This document shows, piece after piece, positions 17,242 through 26,618 of a DNA stretch of 64,000 bases (position 1 is the stretch's first letter; each line of letters starts with the position of its first letter). Location: assembly GCA_040367435.1 (NCBI GenBank), contig BAABWY010000003.1:310001-374000 (forward strand), written 5' to 3'. The stretch comes from Hyphomicrobiales bacterium 4NK60-0047b (GTDB lineage Bacteria; Pseudomonadota; Alphaproteobacteria; Rhizobiales; HXMU1428-3). Under the pieces are notes generated by a model. It saw only the letters and a list, made by a program, of their open reading frames with translations. It was not told the origin of the DNA and made no database searches. The position numbers and the translations under genes are program-made.

Positions 17242-18948
17242 ATGAGAATGGAGTTTAACCGTCTTGTATTGGTGAAACGCTATTTATGGGGATCATTATT
17301 AGTTGCCATTATTCCTTTGGCATTGATGGCTGGCCTCTATGATCGCTATAGCTCTTACTTGCATGATAAATTAATTGTCGAACGTATCGATGGCGATTTG
17401 CAAACGGCGATTGTTAAGATGCAAGGCTTTTTAGATACTCAGATTTATCATCTTGAGAACCTTGCTGACTTACCTGAAATAGGGGATTTTTTGGTTAGCG
17501 GGAAGACACATTCGGCCTCTCCCCAACTGACTGATTTTTTTTATCTCATCACGAATGGACAAGATGTTTATGGCGCGGAGTTTTTTGATGTGGAAGGCCA
17601 ACTTGTTCACTCAATCCCTACTCGATCAGCCCTTGCGCCTCTCAAGACTTATCATAAGCTACCACTAGTTAAGACCAAGACCGTTGATATACTTGGCCCT
17701 ATTCCTCCTGAGAATGGCAAGCCAGGTTGGTTTATCATCCGAAAAGATGTTATCCGTCTGGGTGAGAAAATTGGCTCAATCGTTTTGAAAGTTCGCCTCA
17801 CTTCTCTTACTGAACAAGCTTCTCTTTTATATAGAGATGGTGTCTACCAACCTTTTTTAAATACGGCTTCTAAAGCTAGCTATTCAGTTCTTGGAACAAA
17901 AGAAGTTCCGGGCTCTGTGATCACAACTTCCACCGCACTCTTACCAGGATGGACTATTTCCTTACATAGTTATGGAAAAGACTTAGCTGATCCTCGATTA
18001 TATATTCGCTACCTTCTGTTAATTTTTGTCGCCCTTTCTGCTTTTGGTATCGTTGCACTTTTTGTTCATATGTCTGAGCGGCTGGCACATCTGATCTCTC
18101 CTTTAAATGAGGGGGCACGGTCCATTGCCAATGGTGACTTTTCAGTTCGGGTTTCTGAAGATGGGCCTGGCGAAATCAGAAGCTTAGCGAAATCATTTAA
18201 TGAAATGAGTTCGCGGCTCAATTCGCTTATTCATACGCGGGTTGATAGTGAAAGACGCGCTGCCCTTGGCAACCTGGCGGCTGGTATTGCACATGAGGTG
18301 AGGAACCCATTAGCAATTATTGGTACGACCATTCATGGATTAAAGCGATCTGAAAAGGATCCAACACGAAAAGATATGCTCGAGGTCATTAATGAAGAAA
18401 TTATTCGCACGGACGCCATTGTTGAAGAATTTTTAGATTATGCACGGCCGCGCGAGCCGAAAAACGAAGCCACCCTTGTTCGCGATGTTTTGAATAGTGT
18501 TGTCACACTCACCTCAGCAACGATGTCAAAACAAGACGTCAAACTTAATCTCACAGGTGATGCGTCCATTCACCTTGAGGTTGATCCTTCTCATTTACGG
18601 CAGATTTTGATGAATATTGTTTTAAATTCACTTGATGCTATGCCGAATGGAGGGCATCTCACCATTCGTACTATTCGGAATGTGAACTCTGGTGAAATTC
18701 TCATTCAAGATTCTGGAAATGGAATGGATGCGACTTGTTTAACTCATGCTCAAACTCCTTTTTTCACTAGCAAAAAAGGAGGAACAGGCCTAGGCCTTGC
18801 GATTTGCTCTCAATTAATTAGCGCCAATGGAGGGACATTAAAAATTGAAAGTGAAGTTGGTCATGGCACAAGCGTTTCGATAACACTTCCCCTTGTATCC
18901 CAAGCGTTAAAAAAACAGCTCAGTTCAAGTCAGGATTGTAATCTATGA
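17242..18948 (+). CDS. Sensor histidine kinase (periplasmic sensor, HAMP)
   Basis: A 568-residue membrane kinase. TM1 lies near residues 14-30 and a periplasmic Cache-like sensor region spans about 35-250. TM2 is near 252-274, followed by HAMP to about 330. HisKA has LAAGIAHEVRNPLAIIG with phospho-acceptor His351. The HATPase domain has an N-box NIVLNSLDAMPNGG, G1 DSGNGMD and G2 GTGLGLAI. Its stop overlaps the start of the regulator gene (ATGA), which secures the pairing. The gene is preceded by a sigma-54 promoter and tandem palindromes. The C-terminal architecture resembles kinases that drive NtrC/DctD-class activators. The signal is unknown; the co-encoded binding protein may help present it. 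Confidence 0.9.
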   Translation: MRMEFNRLVLVKRYLWGSLLVAIIPLALMAGLYDRYSSYLHDKLIVERIDGDLQTAIVKMQGFLDTQIYHLENLADLPEIGDFLVSGKTHSASPQLTDFFYLITNGQDVYGAEFFDVEGQLVHSIPTRSALAPLKTYHKLPLVKTKTVDILGPIPPENGKPGWFIIRKDVIRLGEKIGSIVLKVRLTSLTEQASLLYRDGVYQPFLNTASKASYSVLGTKEVPGSVITTSTALLPGWTISLHSYGKDLADPRLYIRYLLLIFVALSAFGIVALFVHMSERLAHLISPLNEGARSIANGDFSVRVSEDGPGEIRSLAKSFNEMSSRLNSLIHTRVDSERRAALGNLAAGIAHEVRNPLAIIGTTIHGLKRSEKDPTRKDMLEVINEEIIRTDAIVEEFLDYARPREPKNEATLVRDVLNSVVTLTSATMSKQDVKLNLTGDASIHLEVDPSHLRQILMNIVLNSLDAMPNGGHLTIRTIRNVNSGEILIQDSGNGMDATCLTHAQTPFFTSKKGGTGLGLAICSQLISANGGTLKIESEVGHGTSVSITLPLVSQALKKQLSSSQDCNL

Positions 18949-20282
18949 ATAATATAAATTGCTTACTTATTGATGACGAAGTGAAACTAACCAATTCGCT
19001 TGCTTTTACTTTGGGAGAAGCTGGAATTGACTGCATTGAAGCAAATGATGGCACTTCTGGTCTGCAGGCGGCCATCACTCATACACCGGACCTGATTATA
19101 CTTGATGTTCGTTTGCCGGATATTCCTGGACTTGAAATTCTGGAACAATTAAAAGCGAAAATGAGTGATACCCCCATCATAATGATTTCAGCTCATGGTG
19201 ATACGAAAGATGCTGTAAAAGCGATGAAGGTTGGTGCTTCGGATTATCTTACAAAACCGTTTGATGTTGATGAATTGATCTTGATGATCCAAGAAACCAT
19301 TTCAAAAAAACAACTTAAAAATGAAGTTCAGTATCTTCGCAAAATTCATTCTTCATCGGGCAATATTATTGGCGAGAGTCCAGCTATGAAAACATTGATA
19401 AAAAGTGTTGGGCGAATAGCGCAAAGCAAAGCCAAAACTATTTTACTGCTTGGAGAAACTGGAGTTGGCAAAGCTGTGATCGCCAGGGAAATTCACAATA
19501 GAAGCGGGAACCCTGAACTTCCCTTTATTGAGATTAACTGTGCGGCCTTACCTGAAGAATTGATGGAGGCTGAATTATTTGGCGTTGAAAAAGGAGCTTA
19601 TACGGGCGCCGCTAGCAAACGAGCGGGCTTAGTTGAAATTGCTAATCAAGGGACTTTGTTTCTTGATGAGATTGGCGAGCTTTCCATGAAATTACAGGCC
19701 AAGTTACTGACACTGCTTGAATCCTGGATTTATCGCCCTGTTGGTTCATCACGGGAAAAACGTGCTGATATCAGGGTGATAGCTGCAACGAACCGAGACC
19801 TCGAACAGAATGTTCTGAACGGGACATTTCGTAAAGATTTGTTTTTCCGATTAAATATAATGCCGATAGAAATACCACGGCTGATTGATCGAGGAGATGA
19901 TATTTGGCTTCTCGTGACTTATTTTGCTGAAACTCTTGCTAACCGGGAAGGCTGCCCACCTATTCGTTTTACTCAACAGGTTCAACAGATATTTGCGGAA
20001 TATAAATGGCCTGGGAATGTGAGAGAGATAAAGAATTTAGTTGAACGATTGACGATACTTTACCCCGGACAAGAAATTTGCCTTGATCAATTACCGAACG
20101 AATTTCTACACCTCAATGGGGAAGCGCCAAGCTCTATCAATGACACGTTGGAAACAGCTGAGAAAGATTTAATTCTTCGCGTTCTTAATGAATGCAAAGG
20201 TAAGAAGGGGCTCACTGCTGAAAAGCTCGGGATCTCACGTCATGCATTGAAACGCCGCATCCAAAGATTGGGAATTGAATGA
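18945..20282 (+). CDS. Sigma-54-dependent response regulator (NtrC class)
   Basis: A 445-residue activator. The receiver domain (1-120) has acidic pair D10/D11 and phospho-acceptor D54 in ILDVRLPD. The AAA+ domain (about 140-375) has Walker A GETGVGK (170-176), the sigma-54 contact loop as GAYTGA (217-222; Tyr in place of the usual Phe, an accepted variant) and Walker B GTLFLDEIGEL. A Fis-type helix-turn-helix closes the protein (LTAEKLGISRHALKRRIQRL). It overlaps both neighbouring genes by 4 nt. Its presumed binding sites are the TGAGCG-N5-CGCTCA palindromes before this operon and before the ABC transporter operon. Confidence 0.93.
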   Translation: MNNINCLLIDDEVKLTNSLAFTLGEAGIDCIEANDGTSGLQAAITHTPDLIILDVRLPDIPGLEILEQLKAKMSDTPIIMISAHGDTKDAVKAMKVGASDYLTKPFDVDELILMIQETISKKQLKNEVQYLRKIHSSSGNIIGESPAMKTLIKSVGRIAQSKAKTILLLGETGVGKAVIAREIHNRSGNPELPFIEINCAALPEELMEAELFGVEKGAYTGAASKRAGLVEIANQGTLFLDEIGELSMKLQAKLLTLLESWIYRPVGSSREKRADIRVIAATNRDLEQNVLNGTFRKDLFFRLNIMPIEIPRLIDRGDDIWLLVTYFAETLANREGCPPIRFTQQVQQIFAEYKWPGNVREIKNLVERLTILYPGQEICLDQLPNEFLHLNGEAPSSINDTLETAEKDLILRVLNECKGKKGLTAEKLGISRHALKRRIQRLGIE

Positions 20283-21538
20283 GAACGCACAAAACACTTT
20301 CCCTCTTCTTTTTCGCCCTTTTACACCTTTCTATCACTGCGCCAATGGGAACTGTATGGGCGCAGGCCAATGACGAAATTGTTCGGGCTAATGTTGGGTG
20401 CCTTTATCCTTTAACCGGGCCAGCCGGGCTATATGGCCGTGATAGTGTTGTTGCCATTAAGATGGCGCAAGATTTTATTAAAAAATCACAACGCTATAAG
20501 TCTCTGGACCTTCGTGTTAAAATTGGAGATACGCGCTCGAAGTCTCTTCGCGCAGTTCAACTTGCTCGCTCTTTCATTGACAAAGGACAGGTTGATTTTT
20601 TATGCGGGGTTGTGAGCTCGCGCATTGCTCTTGCGGTTAATGAAGCAACGCGCAAGCGCAATGTTTTCTTTATTGGTACTGACCATGCTTCACCGGTTAT
20701 TGTGAGTGAAGCTTTGCAACCTTACTACTTCAGAATGAGTAATGGAACTCGTCAATCTATGTTGGCTGGAGCCAAATATATCAAGACCAATTATTCAAAG
20801 GCAAAACGTTTGAAAATTGCTTTTATTGGCCCTGATTATGATTATGGCTATTCAGCCTGGCGTGACCTACGTTCTTTTTTAAAAAAACAAAAAGTCGACT
20901 TTGAAATTAGTGGTGAATTCTGGCCTAAATTATTTGAACAGAACTATGCCATTTATATTAAGAAACTCATCGACCTAAAAGCTGATATTGTTATTAATGG
21001 TCATTGGGGGCATGACCTTGTTAGCTTTATCAAGCAGGCAAGAAATAGTTCATTATTCAAACAAAGTGTTTTTATGAACTTTGATGCAGGTGGTAATTTT
21101 GAGGTTCTCTCCGAACTAGGTGCTGATATGCCCCTTGGCCTAGTGCTGTCAGCTCGGCATCATGTGAACTGGCCCGAAACACAAGAAAATAAGAGCTTTG
21201 TTGAAACTTTTTTCTCTCGAACAGGACGCTATCCTAGCTATGCTGCTGAAGGTGCCTATTCTGGAATAATGGCTATTGCTGAGGCTGTGAGACAAGCTGG
21301 TTCGGTTTTAGATAAAGAAAAACTCAGAGATGTTTTTGAAAATTTAAAACTGAAACTACCTGAAGACCCTCATGGGTTTATGTCATACATGGACCCACGC
21401 TCTCATCAAATTTTACAAGTGCAAGCGATTGGCAAAACAGTTGCAAATGATCACTTTAATCCGGCTAAAGTTCTTCTTTCTGACTGGAGTGTTTATTACC
21501 CTCCTTCCATCTGGCCGTTACTGGAAGAGAAAAAGTAA
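20279..21538 (+). CDS. Periplasmic binding protein co-encoded with the two-component system
   Basis: A 419-residue protein with a signal peptide ending near GTVWAQA and a type I periplasmic-binding fold of the Leu/Ile/Val-amide group (VGCLYPLTGPAGLYGRDSVVAIKMA, FLCGVVSSRIALAVNEATRKRNVFFIGTDHASPVI). It overlaps the regulator gene by 4 nt (ATGA), so it is translated with the signalling genes rather than with the transporter, which has its own binding protein. This suggests a ligand-presenting, third sensory component acting on the kinase in the periplasm. It could instead be a second binding protein for the same ABC transporter. Confidence 0.82.
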   Translation: MRTHKTLSLFFFALLHLSITAPMGTVWAQANDEIVRANVGCLYPLTGPAGLYGRDSVVAIKMAQDFIKKSQRYKSLDLRVKIGDTRSKSLRAVQLARSFIDKGQVDFLCGVVSSRIALAVNEATRKRNVFFIGTDHASPVIVSEALQPYYFRMSNGTRQSMLAGAKYIKTNYSKAKRLKIAFIGPDYDYGYSAWRDLRSFLKKQKVDFEISGEFWPKLFEQNYAIYIKKLIDLKADIVINGHWGHDLVSFIKQARNSSLFKQSVFMNFDAGGNFEVLSELGADMPLGLVLSARHHVNWPETQENKSFVETFFSRTGRYPSYAAEGAYSGIMAIAEAVRQAGSVLDKEKLRDVFENLKLKLPEDPHGFMSYMDPRSHQILQVQAIGKTVANDHFNPAKVLLSDWSVYYPPSIWPLLEEKK

Positions 21539-21565
21539 ATTCCGTTTTAATATAGACAAGTTTTA

Positions 21566-21582
21566 TGAGCGCTCTTCGCTCA
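21566..21582 (+). promoter_or_regulatory. Enhancer-type operator of the transporter operon
   Basis: TGAGCG-CTCTT-CGCTCA, with one more matched pair outside (A/T), is a perfect inverted repeat identical in arms to the site at 17109. A further TGAGCG half-site is at 21599-21604. The centre is about 115 bp upstream of the -24 element at 21686, a normal enhancer position for an NtrC-class activator. Confidence 0.7.
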
Positions 21583-21685
21583 TAGACACTCAATTTTTTG
21601 AGCGCTTTTAAACCACCAATAATTGCGCACTTTAGCACCTCCCATTTTACCAAGCATTTTCAACCCCTTACCTTCTTTCTTCTAA

Positions 21686-21702
21686 TTGGTATGGGCCTTG
21701 CT
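21686..21702 (+). promoter_or_regulatory. Sigma-54 (-24/-12) promoter of the transporter operon
   Basis: TTGGTATGGGCCTTGCT fits TTGGCACG-N4-TTGCW at nearly every informative position, with GG and GC 10 nt apart. The start point would be near 21713, leaving a leader of about 95 nt before the binding-protein gene. Confidence 0.72.
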
Positions 21703-21808
21703 ATCTATCATACCAACTACACTGAATAAAAACTCGTGGCACTAAGCCATAGGCAACAAAGGTGTGGTTCGACATATATTTTCATATTGACGTTTTGGGA
21801 GGAACCTT

Positions 21809-23137
21809 ATGAAACATTTTTTACGAACTGGTTTTTCGTTTAAATCTACTTCAAAAAAATCTCTTTTTTTCTCACTTGCAGCACTCTCTTCACTGGGATT
21901 GTCTAGCGGTGTAACGACAGCTGTTGCTGATGGTCATAAAAACTTGAAAATTGGTTTTGTTACCTTTTTATCTGGTGGTGCTGCTGGTCCTTTTGGGGTG
22001 CCTGCTCGTAATGCTGCTGAATTAATGATCGAAGCGATTAATAAAGGAACGGTTCCAGCCCCTTATAACAGCAAAGGTTTGGCGGGTGCTTCTATCTCAC
22101 CTATTTTTGTTGATGAGGCCAGCAAGCAGAAGGTTGCTGACTATAAGAAGCTTGTTCAAAAAGATAAAGTCGACATTGTTGTTGGTTATATTTCTTCTGG
22201 CAGTTGCAAAGCTATTGCCCCTGTTGCTGAAGAAGCTAAAAAATTCACCATTCTTTTTGACTGTGGCACGCCGCAAATTTTTGAAAAAATTGTAACTAGC
22301 CCGAAATATGTCTTTAGAACTGGCGCACATGCAACGATGGATAATGTTGCAGCAGCCCGGTATCTCATGGCCCGCAACATTGATGCTTCATCAATTGCTG
22401 GGATCAATCAAAACTATGCGTGGGGTCAAGATTCGTGGAAAGACTTTTCACATAGCATGAAAGCTCTGAAGCCTGGCTTGAAAGTTTCGACGGAACAATT
22501 TCCTAAAATTTATGCTGGTCAATATGGTTCTGAAATCTCAGTTCTCTTGACTAAGAAACCAAATGTTATCCACTCAAGTTTTTGGGGTGGTGACATGGAA
22601 GCCTTTGTTTTGCAAGGTAGCGCCCGCGGTGTTTTCAAACGCAGCAAGGTGATCTTAACTACCGGTGAGACTGCTACAAATCGTCTTGGTGCTCAAATGC
22701 CTGATGGTACGATTATTGGCGCGCGTGGTCCACACGGTGCTCTTGCCCCTGAAGGCCCGCTAAATGACTGGTTTAAAAAAGCATATTTTGATCGGTTTGG
22801 TTCACTACCAACTTACCCGTCTTATAAAATGGCGCAAGCGCTTCTTGGTTTAAAAACAGCCGCTGACAAAGCTGGCAAGACTGACCAGGATGCCATTATG
22901 GCAGCTCTTAGAGGCTCTGAATTTGACACGCCAAGTGGCAAAGTGACTATGGCCCTTTCAAATGGTCACCAAGCCATCCAAGACACGGCTTATGGCATGT
23001 ACAAGTTTGATAAATCAACTGGCAAATCTAGCCTTGTCGATATTCAAAGGTTCAAAGCCAAATGTGTTAATCCGCCAAAAGGTGTTTCAAGCACTGACTG
23101 GATTGCTTCCAATTTTAAAGGAGCTGATTGCAAGTAA
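21809..23137 (+). CDS. ABC transporter substrate-binding protein (Liv/amide type)
   Basis: A 442-residue periplasmic protein. The signal peptide is long and ends near GVTTAVADG. The mature protein is a type I binding protein of the branched-chain amino acid/amide family (KIGFVTFLSGGAAGPFGVPARNAAELMIEAIN, VVGYISSGSCKAIAPVAEEAKKFTILFDCGTPQ). It is the first gene of a transporter operon driven by a sigma-54 promoter. The ligand is not readable from sequence. The downstream dehydrogenases point to a small hydroxy acid or diol rather than an amino acid, but that is inference. Confidence 0.9.
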   Translation: MKHFLRTGFSFKSTSKKSLFFSLAALSSLGLSSGVTTAVADGHKNLKIGFVTFLSGGAAGPFGVPARNAAELMIEAINKGTVPAPYNSKGLAGASISPIFVDEASKQKVADYKKLVQKDKVDIVVGYISSGSCKAIAPVAEEAKKFTILFDCGTPQIFEKIVTSPKYVFRTGAHATMDNVAAARYLMARNIDASSIAGINQNYAWGQDSWKDFSHSMKALKPGLKVSTEQFPKIYAGQYGSEISVLLTKKPNVIHSSFWGGDMEAFVLQGSARGVFKRSKVILTTGETATNRLGAQMPDGTIIGARGPHGALAPEGPLNDWFKKAYFDRFGSLPTYPSYKMAQALLGLKTAADKAGKTDQDAIMAALRGSEFDTPSGKVTMALSNGHQAIQDTAYGMYKFDKSTGKSSLVDIQRFKAKCVNPPKGVSSTDWIASNFKGADCK

Positions 23138-23164
23138 TTGCATCACGGATGGATGTTGTCTGTT

Positions 23165-23192
23165 GAGGTGCAGGCCCCCTTGCCTGCACCTC
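23165..23192 (+). other. Intercistronic hairpin after the binding-protein gene
   Basis: A perfect 11-bp stem, GAGGTGCAGGC/GCCTGCACCTC, with a 6-nt loop and no U-tract lies between the binding-protein and permease genes. It probably stabilises the upstream message or attenuates read-through. Confidence 0.72.
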
Positions 23193-23230
23193 GCATTCAC
23201 CTCTCACTTTTTATCTATTAGGAGATTATT

Positions 23231-24127
23231 ATGCTAACGGCTGTTGCCATTTCATTGGATGGCCTGGGCTTTGCTGCGTGGCTGTTTCTTGCCTCTGTTG
23301 GATTAACTTTGATTTACGGAGTTATGCGCATCTTGAATATTGCTCATGGTGGGTTTTATGCGCTTGGCGCTTACTCTGCTGCATGGGCCATCGGGCTTTA
23401 TACACAAACGGGGCAAACTATTGCCCTCACCTATCTGATCATTCCTGTGGCTGCGCTTGTTGTGGGTGTGGTGGCCGGCCTCACAATTGAGCGCGGTGTG
23501 ATGCGCTACATGTATGGGCGCGACGAAGTTTTGATGGTTCTTGTGACCTATGCCATTTTTCTTATTCTTGAAGATGTCACTAAACTAATTTGGGGCACAG
23601 ATTCTTATATTGCGTATCAACCAGCTTACTGGCTTGGTACCATTGAAATTTTTGGCATTCCATACACGATATATAAATTTTTAACCATCGGCATTGCACT
23701 GGCCGTCGGTTTAGTTTTGTGGTGGGGACTTACACGCACGCGCACTGGAAAATTATTGCTCGTGGTGATCAATGACAGGGAAATTAGTTCTGCTCTTGGT
23801 ATTAATGTGACCCTGTTTTTTACAGCAACTTTTGTGATTGGAGCTACGCTTGGTGCATTAGGTGGGGCGCTCACTGCGCCTGAGATATCTGTTGTTCCTG
23901 GTATTGGTGCTGAGATTATTGTTATGGCGTTTGCCGTTATTGTCATTGGCGGCATGGGCAGCATTGGCGGCGCTATGATTGGGGCTTTAATTGTTGGATT
24001 TGCCCGCGCTCTTTCCGTTCATCTCTACCCTCCAGCTGAACTCTTTTCTATCTACATTGTGATGGCTCTTGTACTGGCCATCAAACCATATGGTTTGTTT
24101 GCTCTTTCTGAGGGGAGAAAAATATGA
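23231..24127 (+). CDS. ABC transporter permease, LivH type
   Basis: A 298-residue inner-membrane protein with about eight hydrophobic helices and the LivH opening LTLIYGVMRILNIAHGGFYALGAY. The C-terminal half has the glycine-rich GGALTAPEISVVPGIGAEIIVMAFAVIVIGGMGSIGGAMIGAL typical of this subunit. AGGAG precedes the ATG. It overlaps the LivM-type gene by 4 nt. It forms the channel together with that subunit. Confidence 0.92.
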   Translation: MLTAVAISLDGLGFAAWLFLASVGLTLIYGVMRILNIAHGGFYALGAYSAAWAIGLYTQTGQTIALTYLIIPVAALVVGVVAGLTIERGVMRYMYGRDEVLMVLVTYAIFLILEDVTKLIWGTDSYIAYQPAYWLGTIEIFGIPYTIYKFLTIGIALAVGLVLWWGLTRTRTGKLLLVVINDREISSALGINVTLFFTATFVIGATLGALGGALTAPEISVVPGIGAEIIVMAFAVIVIGGMGSIGGAMIGALIVGFARALSVHLYPPAELFSIYIVMALVLAIKPYGLFALSEGRKI

Positions 24128-25116
24128 TGAAGTCTTTTGATCGAACTGAAATTACTCTTCTTTTATGCATCCCTGTGCTCATTGGCCTTGGCTTTATTCT
24201 GCCTCAATGGATTGTGAACTATATTCAAGTTTCTCTCGGAACTGGATTGGTTGCTATATCAGTCATGACGCAGATGCGATCTGGCTTAGTTTCTTTTGGC
24301 CAGGGATTGTTCTTTTGCATTGGTGGGTACACTGCTGGCATGGCTGGTAAATTCTTAGGTGTTTCGGACTTATTCTTATTGCTCTTTTTAGGGGCACTTG
24401 CTGGTCTTGCCATTTCATTTCTTTTGGGCTTTCTTTTGCGCCGTTACAGAGAAATATTTTACGCCATGCTCACGTTGGCTGTTTCTATGATCCTGTTTGG
24501 ATTGCTATCAAGCACAGAAGAGCTTGGTAGCACAGATGGGTTTAACCTTGCTTCACCGACATATCTTGGGTGGTCGCCCGAAGGAGAAATGGCTCGCTAT
24601 GCTTTATACATCGCCACCTGTATTCCAGCACTTTTATGTGCGCTTCTTTTACACCGTTACTTAAGAAGCCCGATGGGATTTGTTGGTGAGGCCATTCGTG
24701 AGAATGAATTGCGTGTGGAATATCTTGGAACATCAGCTCACAAATCCGTTCATATTACTTATGTGCTTGCTGCAACTGTCTCAGCTATTGGCGGGGTGCT
24801 GTGGGCGTTAGCTCTTGGGCATGTGGACCCGGAGATGACCAATTGGACAACGTCTGGCCAGTTTGTTTTCATCTCCATTCTTAGTGGTACAGGCAACATA
24901 ATCTCTCCGCTTTTTGGCACGTTTATTCTTGAGATTATTCGTGTTTATGCCGTTGAGATTTCACCCAACACCTGGCAACTGATGATTGGTAGCATCATGT
25001 TATTGACCATCATTTTTCTTCCCAAAGGGCTGTGGTCATTGATCCAACCTTCTTCATCTGTTGTCAGGACTACTCTTAAGAAATCCACGAAAGACAGTAA
25101 GGAGACACGCTCATGA
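24124..25116 (+). CDS. ABC transporter permease, LivM type
   Basis: A 330-residue inner-membrane permease. It has the LivM features SFGQGLFFCIGGYTAG and the ATPase-contact region GEAIRENELRVEYLGTSAHKSVHITYVLAATVSAIGGVLWAL, followed by SGTGNIISPLFGTFILEII. It is translationally coupled to both neighbours by 4-nt overlaps. The C-terminus is a short cytoplasmic Lys/Ser/Thr-rich tail. Confidence 0.92.
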   Translation: MMKSFDRTEITLLLCIPVLIGLGFILPQWIVNYIQVSLGTGLVAISVMTQMRSGLVSFGQGLFFCIGGYTAGMAGKFLGVSDLFLLLFLGALAGLAISFLLGFLLRRYREIFYAMLTLAVSMILFGLLSSTEELGSTDGFNLASPTYLGWSPEGEMARYALYIATCIPALLCALLLHRYLRSPMGFVGEAIRENELRVEYLGTSAHKSVHITYVLAATVSAIGGVLWALALGHVDPEMTNWTTSGQFVFISILSGTGNIISPLFGTFILEIIRVYAVEISPNTWQLMIGSIMLLTIIFLPKGLWSLIQPSSSVVRTTLKKSTKDSKETRS

Positions 25117-25943
25117 CTGTATTACTCGAAACTCGCAATTTGGAGCGGACATTTGGGGCTGTGGTAGCGGCCTCCAATATCAACATTCAGATTAAGGCTG
25201 GTGAGATATTGGGGGTAATTGGCTCCAACGGTGCTGGCAAAACTACATTTGTTAATATGGTCACAGGTTATTTAAGCCCAAGCTCTGGCGAAATTCTTTA
25301 TCGGGGCAACCCCATTCATGGGAAAGCGACCAGAGACATTACGAAGCTAGGTATTTGTCGTTCGTTTCAAATTCCTCAATTGTTTCTTGAATTATCCGTA
25401 CTTGAAAACATGCTCATTGCTTTGATTATTGCCAAGGGGAATGCTCCTGTTCTTTTTGCTCCAGCTGTTAATGAAAGTCTTGAAGAAGAAGCTCTTCGCC
25501 TTTTGTCACGCTTTGGCATTGAGGACTATGCAAACCAGGAAATCACAACTCTTCCTCAAGGTGTGCGTAAGCTTGTTGATATTGCTATGGCAACTGTTTC
25601 TGAACCTGAGCTTTTATTCCTTGATGAGCCAACAAGTGGCGTGAGTGCCCATGAAAAATTAGAAATAATGCAAGTTCTCATCACTGCTTTAAAGGCCACT
25701 AATACCGCTGTTTTGTTTATCGAACATGACATGGAAATTGTTGAAGCTTTCTCACCGCGTGTTGTTGCTTTTTATGAGGGGACGATTTTAGCTGATGGTC
25801 CTACGGCTGAAGTTCTTCAGAATTCTAAGGTCCGTGAATTTGTGATTGGGAGTGAATTTCATCGCAAAGGTGAGACACCGCCCTCTTCTACAGCTGAAAC
25901 TGATTCTGTGAAAATTGGCTCCGTTCTAGAGGGAGATGTTTGA
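25113..25943 (+). CDS. ABC transporter ATPase, LivG type
   Basis: A 276-residue ATPase. Walker A is GSNGAGKTT and the Q-loop region reads GICRSFQIPQLFLELSVLENM. The signature motif deviates: TLPQGVRKLVDIAMA stands where LSGGQQR is usual, as in many LivG subunits. Walker B is LLFLDEPTSGVSAHE and the switch His is in FIEHDMEIVEAF. AAGGAG precedes the start. It pairs with the LivF-type subunit encoded next. Confidence 0.9.
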   Translation: MTVLLETRNLERTFGAVVAASNINIQIKAGEILGVIGSNGAGKTTFVNMVTGYLSPSSGEILYRGNPIHGKATRDITKLGICRSFQIPQLFLELSVLENMLIALIIAKGNAPVLFAPAVNESLEEEALRLLSRFGIEDYANQEITTLPQGVRKLVDIAMATVSEPELLFLDEPTSGVSAHEKLEIMQVLITALKATNTAVLFIEHDMEIVEAFSPRVVAFYEGTILADGPTAEVLQNSKVREFVIGSEFHRKGETPPSSTAETDSVKIGSVLEGDV

Positions 25944-26590
25944 TGTTTGAAGTTAATCAACTGAACTTATCTATTCAACGGGTTCCTATTTTAAGAGATG
26001 TTTCGCTTGAGATAGAAACTGGTTCGATTTGCGGCCTTATTGGTCGCAATGGTGCTGGCAAGACGTCTCTTATGCGTTCGATCATGGGGGTCCTTCCGAT
26101 TGAGACAGGGGAGATCCACTTTCAAGAAAAAGAGCTACACAAGACTAAAGCTCATGAGAGGGCCAAATTAGGCATTGGGTACTTACCTGAAGACCGACGT
26201 CTTATTGCTGACTTTACGGTTGAAGAGAATATTATGGTGCCTCTTTGGGCTACCAACAATCAGGATAGGTCTCGCTTGAAGTGGGTTTATGAGCTCATGC
26301 CGGAGATTGGCCGATTTGCAGATCGCAAGGCGCTTACTCTTAGTGGTGGCCAGCAAAAACTTGTGGCGTTGGCCCGGGCGCTTGTTTCTGGCAACAATCT
26401 GCTTTTACTTGATGAACCTTTTGAAGGCGTTGCTCCGGTTTTGGCTAACCGTTTAATGGAAGTGATCAAGTCTTTAAAATCAGAGAACTTAACTGTTCTC
26501 ATTTCAGAGTCTGATTATACACATTCCAAGTCTGTGGTGAACAAAGTCTACTCGATTGAGCGTGGGCAGATTTCCCTTATGGCAAATTAA
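25943..26590 (+). CDS. ABC transporter ATPase, LivF type
   Basis: A 215-residue ATPase with Walker A GRNGAGKTS, LivF-specific GIGYLPEDRRLIADFTVEEN, signature LSGGQQKLVALARAL and Walker B LLLLDEPFEGVAPVLA. The ATG at 25943 overlaps the previous stop by one base (TGATG). The switch region reads VLISESDYTHS, with Ser-Glu-Ser in place of the common E-x-H; this is seen in some LivF proteins and may lower activity or reflect the asymmetric pair with LivG. Confidence 0.9.
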   Translation: MFEVNQLNLSIQRVPILRDVSLEIETGSICGLIGRNGAGKTSLMRSIMGVLPIETGEIHFQEKELHKTKAHERAKLGIGYLPEDRRLIADFTVEENIMVPLWATNNQDRSRLKWVYELMPEIGRFADRKALTLSGGQQKLVALARALVSGNNLLLLDEPFEGVAPVLANRLMEVIKSLKSENLTVLISESDYTHSKSVVNKVYSIERGQISLMAN

Positions 26591-26618
26591 ATTGATTGAT
26601 GAGAGTTAGAGGTGTCTT

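Noticed and set aside
21735-21755. TGGCAC at about 21737 as an alternative sigma-54 -24 element
   Set aside because: No GC occurs 10 nt after the GG; the element at 21686 fits far better.
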